A stretch of DNA of 47,758 bases, taken from Streptomyces cellostaticus (GTDB lineage Bacteria > Actinomycetota > Actinomycetes > Streptomycetales > Streptomycetaceae). Location of the stretch: NCBI RefSeq assembly GCF_001513965.1, contig NZ_KQ948057.1, positions 1-47,758 on the forward strand. Reading direction: 5' to 3'. How positions within the stretch are numbered: position 1 is the stretch's first letter; every line of letters starts with the position of its first letter. The position numbers and the translations under genes were made by a program. Below the pieces are notes generated by a model. The model was not told where the DNA came from. It saw nothing but the letters and a program-made list of their open reading frames with translations, and did no database searches. Below are positions 32,193-39,857 of this stretch, piece after piece.

Positions 32193-33365
32193 ATGACCGC
32201 CATCACCGCGGCGGTCCGGAGCCTCGGCGGGGACTTCCCCGCCGAGGCGTTCGGCCGCACCTACCGCCTCTGGCCCCAAGTCAGCGACTTCTCCGATCTG
32301 TTCACCTGGGACGACCTCAACGAGATCATCGCCCGGCACCGCCTCGAACCCCCGCGGCTGCGGCTGTTCAACGACGGCACCCAGGTCCCCCAGCACGCCT
32401 ACGCCCACCCCGTGGTCTCCAAGCGCCACACCGTCTGGCACCGGATCGAGCCGGGCAACCTCCACCGCCAGCTCAGCGAGGGCGCCTCCCTCGTCCTGGA
32501 CGCCGTCGACACCCTGCACCGTGGGGTGGAACGCTTCGCCGAAGCACTGGAACGGCACCTACGGACCGACGTGCAGGTCAACCTCTATGCGTCGTGGACC
32601 TCGAAGGAGGGGTTCGGCCTCCACTTCGATGACCACGATGTGGTGGTCGTCCAACTCGAAGGCGCCAAACGGTGGAAGATCCACGAACCTACCCGCATCG
32701 ACCCGCTCCGGGTCGACGTCGAAGCACCCGAACCGCCCCACGGCGAACCGGTCGCCGAGATCGTGCTCCGGGCCGGCGACATGCTCTACCTGCCCCGCGG
32801 CTGGTGGCACGCTGTCGCCGCCACCGAGGGCCGCTCCCTGCACTTGACCTGCGGCCTGAAACCCACCACCGGCGCCGACCTGCTCTCCTGGCTAGCGGAC
32901 CAGCTACGGGCCTCAGCAACCGTCCGCGCCAACCTCCCCCAACTCGGCTCCCGCGAGGAGCAGGTGGCCCACCTTGCCGCGCTTTTAAAGGAGTTCACCG
33001 CAGCCCTGCACGACGGGGTGATCGAGGAGTTCCTCTGCGCGCGGGGAACGATGGACCCGGGCCGGCCGATGCCGTCCCTGCCATTTGTCGGTGGCATCCC
33101 CGCCGACGACAACCTTCACGTCCGCCTCACCGCCTCAGGTGCGTGGTACGAGGTGGACGGCGAGGGTCGAGTGGTGATGAACGCAGGTGGCCAGCAGTGG
33201 ACGTTCGCCGCCCCGGCTCTCACCGTGGTCAAACACCTCGCCGAGGGAAGGACCACATCCATAGGCAAGTTGGCGGTAGCCTCATCGCTTCCCGTCGACC
33301 AGGTCGCCACTCTGATCACCGAGCTGGTCGCGGCCGACGTAGCCGCCGTCAGCCGCAGAAGGTAG
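32193..33365 (+). CDS. JmjC/Cupin_4 2-oxoglutarate oxygenase
   Basis: A 390-residue protein from ATG 32193. The cupin core carries the Fe(II) ligands His and Asp in LHFDDHDVVVVQLEGAKRWK (about residues 149-151) and the distal His in LPRGWWHAVAA (about 209); the 2-oxoglutarate-binding basic residue is probably Lys164. After the dimerisation helices the last 70 residues form a winged helix (LAVASSLPVDQVATLITELV). This is the layout of ribosomal oxygenases (YcfD, NO66, MINA53) that hydroxylate Arg or His in proteins. Placed directly between the 33-residue peptide and the kinase-like gene, it more likely acts on that peptide. Confidence 0.88.
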   Translation: MTAITAAVRSLGGDFPAEAFGRTYRLWPQVSDFSDLFTWDDLNEIIARHRLEPPRLRLFNDGTQVPQHAYAHPVVSKRHTVWHRIEPGNLHRQLSEGASLVLDAVDTLHRGVERFAEALERHLRTDVQVNLYASWTSKEGFGLHFDDHDVVVVQLEGAKRWKIHEPTRIDPLRVDVEAPEPPHGEPVAEIVLRAGDMLYLPRGWWHAVAATEGRSLHLTCGLKPTTGADLLSWLADQLRASATVRANLPQLGSREEQVAHLAALLKEFTAALHDGVIEEFLCARGTMDPGRPMPSLPFVGGIPADDNLHVRLTASGAWYEVDGEGRVVMNAGGQQWTFAAPALTVVKHLAEGRTTSIGKLAVASSLPVDQVATLITELVAADVAAVSRRR

Positions 33366-33368
33366 CCG

Positions 33369-34208
33369 ATGTTCACTGCCCCTGAGCCAGCTGTCAGGGA
33401 CCGCATGCTCTCCGCCCGCGGCCACGCCTACGCCTTGCTGGGCCTCGCCGCCGCCGCGGGCGGAGAGGTGTGGGGATATGCCGGCCGGACACTGTCCGGG
33501 GCCGTGACGGCCCCGGACAGCCCCGCGTGGCTGCGGCTGGTCAGTGAGCTCACCGGAAAGTCGGGCGGGAAGCTGTGGGAGGGCCCCAAGGAGGCATCAC
33601 AGGCCGTGCCTCCTTCCGTGCCCCGGCCACAGTTGCTCGGATGGTGCGACTGGTCGGCCGACGGCTGGGACTACCGGGCCGAGCTCTACCAACATGTCGA
33701 CACACCACCGGTGTTCCACAGCCCGGTCCTTGGCCGTAGCGTCGATCTGCCGGACGTCTGGTGGCACGACCTTCACCAGGCCCTCGATCGCCTCGCGCTC
33801 GTCAGCACCGAGCGCCAGGCGGTGCGCGAGCAATACATCCGCTGCCGCGTCCCGGAGTTCACCGGCATCACCCCCGGCGAGATCACCTGGACCACTGCCC
33901 ACGGCGACCTCCACTGGGCCAACCTCACAGGACCACAGCTGACCCTCATGGACTGGGAGGGCTGGGGCACCGCCCCCACCGGCTACGACGCCGCGAACTT
34001 GTACCTGCACTCCCTGCCCGTGCCGGAATTTGCCGAGCGGGTTCGCAAAGAGTTCGCCCATGTCTTGGGTACCGCCGCAGCCCGGGTCGGTGAGCTCACC
34101 GCCTGCACCGAAATCCTTCAAGCAGCCGCCCGCGTGCCGTTCTACGCCGACCTGGCCGACGTCGTACAGCAGCACCTCGACCGCTTGAGGCAGGGCGTTA
34201 GGTCCTGA
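33369..34208 (+). CDS. APH-fold phosphotransferase-like protein
   Basis: A 279-residue protein whose ATG lies three bases after the oxygenase stop (AGAAGG inside the end of that gene). The C-lobe has the catalytic loop TAHGDLHWANL (about residue 177) and the metal site LMDWEGWGTAPTGYDAANL (about 195), both typical of aminoglycoside/choline-kinase fold enzymes. The N-lobe is short and lacks an obvious P-loop Lys motif. Related kinase-like proteins act in some RiPP pathways (thioviridamide, class V lanthipeptides). Substrate here is unknown. Confidence 0.8.
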   Translation: MFTAPEPAVRDRMLSARGHAYALLGLAAAAGGEVWGYAGRTLSGAVTAPDSPAWLRLVSELTGKSGGKLWEGPKEASQAVPPSVPRPQLLGWCDWSADGWDYRAELYQHVDTPPVFHSPVLGRSVDLPDVWWHDLHQALDRLALVSTERQAVREQYIRCRVPEFTGITPGEITWTTAHGDLHWANLTGPQLTLMDWEGWGTAPTGYDAANLYLHSLPVPEFAERVRKEFAHVLGTAAARVGELTACTEILQAAARVPFYADLADVVQQHLDRLRQGVRS

Positions 34209-34247
34209 CGACCCGCAAGGTCACTGCCGCCCCGGCTCCCTAGGGCA

Positions 34248-34276
34248 CGGGCAATGGCGGTTCGCCGCCGTGCCCG
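34248..34276. terminator. Bidirectional terminator between convergent genes
   Basis: CGGGCA-AT-GGCGG / TTCG / CCGCC-G-TGCCCG: 11 base pairs with one small internal mismatch and a UUCG tetraloop, placed 40 bases after the plus-strand stop and 20 bases before the minus-strand stop. Ideal position for ending both transcripts. Confidence 0.75.
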
Positions 34277-34295
34277 CGCCCCGGGCCGCCTTGGC

Positions 34296-35249
34296 TCAGC
34301 CCAGCGCGTCCATCAGGGCGGTGACGTAGGCATCCAGCCGCTCCTCCACGGCTCGCGTCGTCAGCTCTGTCCTCCCTGCCTCCCGCCATGGCTTCGCTAC
34401 CAACTGCACTTCTTCTGAGAACGCCAGCCCGTCCCGCACCTGCCAGTACAGCCGCTCGCTCGCAGCCGCTGCCAGCACCCCGCCGGCCTCCTCATACGCC
34501 TCGGCGAACCGCAGACCCCACGCCGGGCCGTGCAGCAGCGCGAGATTGGTGGAGCAGTGCGCGACATCGAGGTCCGCCGGGCCCCAGGAGGTCGCTGCCC
34601 AATCGACAACGCCGGTGATCCGGGGACCTGCCGGGCTTGGGGACGGCACGTCGAACAGCACGTTGCCGGGTTGGAAGTCCCGGTGCAGGAATCGCCCGTC
34701 GTAGGGCGGCGCGGGCTTGCGGATCACGTCGATCGCCGCGGCCCATGCAGCCGCGTCGGCGCCCTTCGGAGCCACGACGGTGTCGGCGGTCGTCCACGCC
34801 ACATACTCCCGGGGCCGCTCGGCGGGTCGCAACGCGTGGATCGCCACGAGTTGACCGGCCAGCAGAGGGACGCGCGTCTCCAATCCCTCATCGTCGAGGA
34901 CTGTCCGGCCCGCCAGATGTGTCATGAGGAGCGACGGATACTCGCAATGCGCGGCGGTCGGATCAACCGCTACCAGTTCAGGAGCCGGCACGCCGGTCCC
35001 CGTGAGCAGGGTCAGGGCGCCGGCCTCCCTGTTCAGCCAGTCCTCGGCGTGCTCCACGTTGACGAAGGTCCGCAGCACCAGGTCGCGGGTGCCTCCGTCC
35101 CGCGTGCCGATGGTCAGCCGCCGCATTTCGGCGGTGATGCCGCCGTGCAGCGCCTCGGTTCTGACGATCCGTTCGCCGACCTCCAGGTGCCGGCTCACCC
35201 AAGCCAAGGTCGACGGTCGGACAGCCGCCACCTCATCGTGGTTTATCAC
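34296..35249 (-). CDS. APH-family phosphotransferase
   Basis: A 317-residue protein from GTG 35249. Complete aminoglycoside-phosphotransferase fold. The N-lobe has LVLRTFVN and the acidic LNREAGALTLL, the hinge region has YPSLLMTHLAGRTVL, the catalytic loop has FLHRDFQPGNVLFD (about residue 193), and the metal site has GVVDWAATSWGPADLD (about 215). Likely phosphorylates a small hydroxyl compound. It is convergent with the cassette kinase and differs from it in having an intact ATP-binding N-lobe. No resistance phenotype can be read from sequence. Confidence 0.87.
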   Translation of the reverse strand: MINHDEVAAVRPSTLAWVSRHLEVGERIVRTEALHGGITAEMRRLTIGTRDGGTRDLVLRTFVNVEHAEDWLNREAGALTLLTGTGVPAPELVAVDPTAAHCEYPSLLMTHLAGRTVLDDEGLETRVPLLAGQLVAIHALRPAERPREYVAWTTADTVVAPKGADAAAWAAAIDVIRKPAPPYDGRFLHRDFQPGNVLFDVPSPSPAGPRITGVVDWAATSWGPADLDVAHCSTNLALLHGPAWGLRFAEAYEEAGGVLAAAASERLYWQVRDGLAFSEEVQLVAKPWREAGRTELTTRAVEERLDAYVTALMDALG

Positions 35250-35464
35250 TGTGCCATCCCATCATCCGGACGGCGGCCCGAACACAACCCTTTTGTTGGA
35301 GGCGATGTCAACGCTGTTCTGTTACTAGCGTCCGGTCAGGGCTCGGAGCAACAACTCGTTCCCCCCGGCGGTGCCATCCGGGCTCAACGGCAATGGACAA
35401 CGCGATTCGCCGACAGAGCCACCAGAGTCCCTGCGAGCGCGCCGCGGAGAGCGATCATCGCGGG

Positions 35465-36005
35465 TCAGGCGAGCAGGATCATCTTGCGAAGGGGTGCAAA
35501 CCCAGCCCGGCCGTAGAGCTGCCTCTTGGTCTTCTCGATTCTGTTCACGGCGCCCTCGGTGCCGCCGGAGTTCCAGGGCAGACTCAGACCGGCGACGACG
35601 GCCTCCAAGTCCCATGTCAGACCGCGAGCAAAGCTGTTGAGGCCGGGAAGGTCCGCGGCGCGGGCGTCGTTGTCCCACGCCGGCAGGAGCGCGCCGGTGC
35701 AGGTGGCGAGCATCTCGCCGAAGTCGCGGACCGGTCGGTGGGCCGTCGCCAGCTCGGGGCAGATGGCGAGGACCGCTTTGAGCTGTGCGAGTTCGTCCTC
35801 CGACAGGGCGGCTGAGGCGGGTGATCCAACTGGCGACGGTCCGCAGGGACGGTGCCGCCGGGACCCGCGCAGGGACGTCGGGCCATTGCAGACAGGTGCG
35901 GGCCCAGTCGCGCAGGCTGCTGTAGGGCACCGACCAGCCACGATCGGCGAGTTCGTCGTGCAACTCGGTGATGGAAGTCCTGCCGCCGGTCTCGTCGATC
36001 CGTCA
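35465..36005 (-). pseudogene. ISL3-family transposase C-terminal remnant
   Basis: Reads TGGRTSITELHDELADRGWS, YSSLRDWARTCLQW in one frame, then after a shift near 35825 continues LSEDELAQLKAVLAICPELA to GTEGAVNRIEKTKRQLYGRA and GFAPLRKMILLA-stop. This is the C-terminal half of an ISL3-type transposase. The N-terminal half with the zinc finger and first catalytic residues is absent. Belongs to a different subgroup from the copy at 4182. Confidence 0.78.
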
Positions 36006-36063
36006 TCCCCCATGACCAGGCGCCCTGACCGGCCCCTCGAGGGGTCGTCGTCAACGCCGGACG

Positions 36064-36651
36064 TCAGCGAGCAGTCGCTGCCACGCGGCCTCCGCGTCGG
36101 CGGCGCCAGTACGCCACTGTCAGCACCGCCAGTAGCGGCCCCCACAGCACCAGCGGCGTGTAGCAGGAGTAGAACCACAGGCTCGCGACCCCGGTGCCCT
36201 GCCCGGGCGCGTCGGGCGGGAGTTCGTCGCCGCGGATGGTCGTCCCCATGAGCGTCGCGATGGGAAACAGCAGCGAGAACACCACGGTCAGCACCGTCGC
36301 CCCCACCGCCGCGGGCACGATCGCGAGCCACGCCGGCACACGGCGGTCGTGCAGCCTGGGCAGCCATCTCGGGAACGCCTCACCCCATCGTGCGACCAGC
36401 CCGATTCCCGTGAAGGCCAGCAGTTCGGACACCACCGACAGCATCGGAACGTACAACCGCTCGCCCGCGCTCATCCCGCTGTCGAACATTGCCGGCAACC
36501 GCCAGATGCTGGACGGCAACACGACCAGCGGAACGGCGTACGCGAGCCGCCGCGTCCGCGCCGAGACCCCGGGTACCGGCTCGTGGGCGGCCTTCCACGC
36601 GGTTCGGAGCCGTCCGACACCCGACTGCGAGCCAGTGACACTGCGGGACAC
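36064..36651 (-). CDS. Integral membrane hypothetical protein
   Basis: A 195-residue protein. GTG 36651 is chosen for the strong GAGGAGG six bases upstream, although the frame extends 30 codons more. Four hydrophobic segments: LAYAVPLVVLPSSIWRL, LSVVSELLAFTGIGLV, AWLAIVPAAVGATVLTVVFS and LWFYSCYTPLVLWGPLLAVL. C-terminus is basic (YWRRRRGGR). Family not recognised. Confidence 0.78.
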   Translation of the reverse strand: MSRSVTGSQSGVGRLRTAWKAAHEPVPGVSARTRRLAYAVPLVVLPSSIWRLPAMFDSGMSAGERLYVPMLSVVSELLAFTGIGLVARWGEAFPRWLPRLHDRRVPAWLAIVPAAVGATVLTVVFSLLFPIATLMGTTIRGDELPPDAPGQGTGVASLWFYSCYTPLVLWGPLLAVLTVAYWRRRRGGRVAATAR

Positions 36652-36927
36652 GTATCCTCCTCGGTCCGGCGGGCCCGGCTGCCCGTTCGGTATCGAAGAT
36701 CGCAGCTCACGGATCGCGGGCGGATCGCTCGACAGACGCAATTCCCCTTCGTCTCCAGGGGGAGCACGCTGCCCCCTTCAAGGATTACGAGTGTTCGGAC
36801 GTGCCCGCCTGAGGTAGGGCGACCGGCCCGGCCGGCGTCCTCCACGGTCGTTGGCCGAAGGACATCTGAAGAGGGCTGGGTCTGGAACGGGAGCGTCCAG
36901 CTCTTCTTGGCGCTGATGAGCGCTGAC

Positions 36928-37632
36928 TCAGAGCTGCACGAGTGCGTTCAGGTTCTCGTGGCCGATGCCCGGCCGGCTGAGCGCGAGCCAGCCGTGGCCG
37001 CGCACACGAGTAGTGGCACCGATTTCACCGGGGTCGACGGACAGCCGTCCACAGGCGTGAGCCACCCTCGCCGTGCCCGCATTCGGGTCGGCGTCATCAA
37101 CGCCGAGTTCTTCCCAGGGGAGCGGGTCGCCGATCCACTCCGGGTTGCTCTGCGCCGCGTAGCGCCGACGGATGAGGCCCTTCTGGGCGACCACCCAGAT
37201 GTCGGCACCCCCCGCCGGGTCCTCGTAGAACATCTGCGCCTCGCCGCAGAGGGCGCTCAGCCGTTCCACCGCACCCATCCACTCGTCCCAACCGAGGCCG
37301 ACCAGGTCGGCCAAGTTGCCGAAGATCAGCCGCCAACCGTCCAGTTCAGGCGTGACGAAGGTAGGGACCGCATCCCCGCGGAACGGCAGATCCTCCACGT
37401 CGGCGCCCTCGTCCAGCGTGACCGGGAACCGGTCGTGCAGACCGAGCGCCTCGAAGAGCCCTTCGTACATCGCACCGGGCACTGCGTACCACCAGCCGCG
37501 AGGATCCAGGGGAAACGGCTCATCACCGGTGGACTTGATACGCGCACGACGCTCCAAGAGCATCCGGTCACGCGGGTCAAGACCGTCGATCAAACCGGTG
37601 GCGATCAGGTCGCCCAGCCTGCTGCGGGTCAT
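36928..37632 (-). CDS. Hypothetical cytoplasmic protein, possibly immunity-like
   Basis: A 234-residue acidic protein from ATG 37632, without signal peptide or membrane segment. Notable text: DPRGWWYAVPGAMYEGLFEA, CGEAQMFYEDPAGGADIWVV and QKGLIRRRYAAQSNPEWIGD. The run GEAQ.F then W then G.L.R.Y resembles a layout seen in immunity proteins of polymorphic toxin systems, but I cannot assign it. No toxin gene is adjacent. Confidence 0.68.
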   Translation of the reverse strand: MTRSRLGDLIATGLIDGLDPRDRMLLERRARIKSTGDEPFPLDPRGWWYAVPGAMYEGLFEALGLHDRFPVTLDEGADVEDLPFRGDAVPTFVTPELDGWRLIFGNLADLVGLGWDEWMGAVERLSALCGEAQMFYEDPAGGADIWVVAQKGLIRRRYAAQSNPEWIGDPLPWEELGVDDADPNAGTARVAHACGRLSVDPGEIGATTRVRGHGWLALSRPGIGHENLNALVQL

Positions 37633-37701
37633 GGCCGGTGATCCTATGCAGCCACGGTGGACGAGTGCGTACCGGGCAGCGTTTGAATTTCGGGTTGGTG
37701 G

Positions 37702-38062
37702 TCAGCGGGGCGCGAGGACGCAGGCTGCAGCGCGTTTGAGGGTTTGGATGACGGGGGCGGTCTCGATGGAGTGGATGGCGTCGAGTGCGGCCACGCGTTG
37801 GGTGAGGTAGCGGCACAGGTCTTCGGCGTTGCGGCAGTTCACGGCGGCGACGTGGTTGCGGACCGGTCGTCATGGCAGCGAAGGAGACCTCAGGATGGTC
37901 GGCCATCCGCCGTGCGACGTCGGCCAGTTCGGATGGCCGTACCGACATCCACAGCCGTGCTTCGGTGGGAAAGCCCAGTGTGGCCGGGGCGATGTCGATC
38001 GTGAACGTGGGGGCTCCGGCGCGGCGCAATGCGTCCAGACGGCGCTTGACGGGGTTCCTGTC
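37702..38062 (-). pseudogene. Lrp/AsnC-family regulator, 5'-truncated and frameshifted
   Basis: Begins abruptly inside a helix-turn-helix at NPVKRRLDALRRAGAPTF, continues TLGFPTEARLWMSVRPSELA to SFAAMTTGP. It shifts frame near 37860 and finishes VAAVNCRNAEDLCRYLTQRV, SIETAPVIQTLKRAA, APR-stop. This is the effector-binding RAM domain of Lrp-type proteins. The 5' part, including the start and most of the DNA-binding domain, is lost at about 38062, the same place where the neighbouring NmrA remnant begins. Confidence 0.75.
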
Positions 38063-38640
38063 ATCCGGTGCCGTCCAGGACGGACTTGCCCCCGAGCAGC
38101 AGCACCATCCGGTGGGCCGGTCCCACGCGCGCGTGGAACAGCTCATCGAGCAGTCCGGGCTCGCCTGGACGCACCTTCGCCCGAGCACGTTCGCCACCAA
38201 CACGTTGTGGTGGGCCGACCAGATCCGAGCCGGTGACGTGGTGCAGGGAGTCTACGGCGCCGTGCCGATGGCCCTCCTCCATGAGACAGACATCGCTGCG
38301 GTGGCCGTGCGCGCACTCGTCGAAGACGGACACGATCAGGCCACGTACCACCTGACAGGCCCAGAAGTCCTCACTCAGGCCGAACAGGTGGGAACGATCG
38401 GCCAGGTGCTGGGCCGCCCGCTCCAGTGGCACGAGCTGCCCCGCGAGGCTGCACGCCGCCGGCTCCTGGCCGACGACAGCTTCCCGGACGCGTTCGTGGA
38501 CCCTCCTCGATGGCTACGCCGACATGCTCGTCGGCCCTTGCCCAGCCATGACCCACACGGTCGAAGAGGTCACCGGCACACCGGCGCTCACCTACCGTGC
38601 CTGGGTGTCCGACCACGCTGCCGACTTCCGCAATCGGGCA
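38055..38640 (+). pseudogene. NmrA-type NAD(P)-binding protein, 5'-truncated and frameshifted
   Basis: The plus frame starts at FLSSGAVQDGLAPEQQHHPV, already past the Rossmann glycine motif. It then follows the family as VEQLIEQSGLAWTHLRPSTF and YHLTGPEVLTQAEQVGTIGQ. Near 38500 a 1-2 base loss shifts the frame; the continuation GYADMLVGPCPAMTHTVEEV then TGTPALTYRAWVSDHAADFR is the usual C-terminus. Related to the intact gene at 46131. Not functional. Confidence 0.75.
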
Positions 38641-38930
38641 ACAGAGGAAACCGCGGAACCGCCTACCGTCGTCGGCCACCTCGCGGCTGAGGAACACGAG
38701 CGGTTTGGGCGCAGCCAGAGCGCGGGTGAGGAATTTTCGCAGACCTGCTGCTGCCGGGCGCGCAGGTCGTGGGGCGTCAACTCAGCACGGCAGAAAGCGC
38801 GTTGATGGCCGATGCCCCCGGTGCGGCCCTCCCGGGCCGTGCCCGGACTGCGGCCGGCTGGCCACCCGCATCCACAGCGACTTCTGGCGTCGCCACGCCG
38901 GTCTGCACCACATTGATGGCGAATATCAGA

Positions 38931-39341
38931 TCAGGTCTGACCACATTCCCATTTGCCGTACCCTCCCATTTCCCCTCCGGGTGCGGGGTGGCCGACGCCG
39001 GCCCTGACGCAGATTTTTCGCCCCTCTGGGAAATTATGGCTGTTTTCGAATTGAATGGTTCCGCGTCCGCCATTGTTCCAGATTATGAAGTCATAGCCTT
39101 CATTATCCTCCAGCGGCGCAACGTCGACTTCGAGGGCCGCTGAAAAGTTGTCGGCGCAGGTGTCCCTCAGATAGAAAGAGTCCCCATCTGCAACGAACCA
39201 GCCCTCCGAGGTCTGGTGGCACGCCCCGTACCCGTATGAGTGATGACTGTTGGCGCCCGCGAATGCAGGTGAACTTGCAATCCCGACGCTTGCCACTGCA
39301 GCTAGTGCCACACCCAGGAGCCTGCTCCGAGTCACACGCAC
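38931..39341 (-). CDS. Small secreted beta-rich protein, family member 2
   Basis: A 136-residue protein from GTG 39341 with AAGGGAGA upstream. Signal peptide RVTRSRLLGVALAAVASVG to AFA/G. The mature part has four cysteines (GACHQT, DTCADN, KICVRA, WECGQ). It shares YLRDTCADN, LEVDV and NFPEGRKI with VRDTASD, IEVQV and SFPEGHRL of the protein at 2326-2712. Local base composition is clearly more A+T-rich than neighbours (the segment 39010-39120 in particular), suggesting recent arrival. Function unknown. Confidence 0.75.
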   Translation of the reverse strand: MRVTRSRLLGVALAAVASVGIASSPAFAGANSHHSYGYGACHQTSEGWFVADGDSFYLRDTCADNFSAALEVDVAPLEDNEGYDFIIWNNGGRGTIQFENSHNFPEGRKICVRAGVGHPAPGGEMGGYGKWECGQT

Positions 39342-39582
39342 GCGAAATTCTCCCTTGTTTGATCTAGTTCACGAAGGCGGCGCCAATTGCGCGACATGGA
39401 AAGAGGGAAATCTCCTCCCCAATTTCCGTGGTGACATTGCGGTAACAGGTGGTACCCACACTGCATGCCCTCCCGCTGAGCCCGCTCGACGCAACCTTCG
39501 TCTCACGTCATGTGAAAGAATCTCGTGCTTCTGCCGGAATGTCGTTAGCGCTGAGTGCACACCTGCCTTGGCTCAGAGTTCA

Positions 39583-39830
39583 CTCCGGTGACGTGAGCGT
39601 GCGTCGCCGGTGGTCCTGCGGTGGAAGTCCGTACGCACAGCGGAAGACGCAGGTGAAGTCGGCTGCGTGGGAGAAACCCAGCGGGCAGCGATGGTGCGGA
39701 TGGGCGTGGCATGCTGCGGGCTCCTGGAGAACGTGCCCTCGCACAGCTGAAAACCTGGCGACTGCTCCGGCGCGCCAGATGCTCCACCCGCCGCATCGGC
39801 GCCGTCGCCAGGCCGTCCACACCTTCCTGA
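39583..39830 (-). pseudogene. AraC-family regulator C-terminal fragment
   Basis: The minus frame ends LGFSHAADFTCVFRCAYGLP then PQDHRRRTLTSPE-stop, matching the second helix-turn-helix and tail of AraC proteins such as the intact one at 3070 (WGFPRAADFSRAHRAAYGTT). Upstream the match is fragmentary and frame-shifted (VWTAWRRRRCGGW). About 80 codons of debris; no sensor domain. Confidence 0.55.
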
Positions 39831-39857
39831 CCTGCACGTATTCAGGATTGAAGGGGT

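Noticed and set aside
39583..39830. Functional AraC regulator
   Set aside because: Only the second helix-turn-helix and tail are readable and upstream sequence changes frame.
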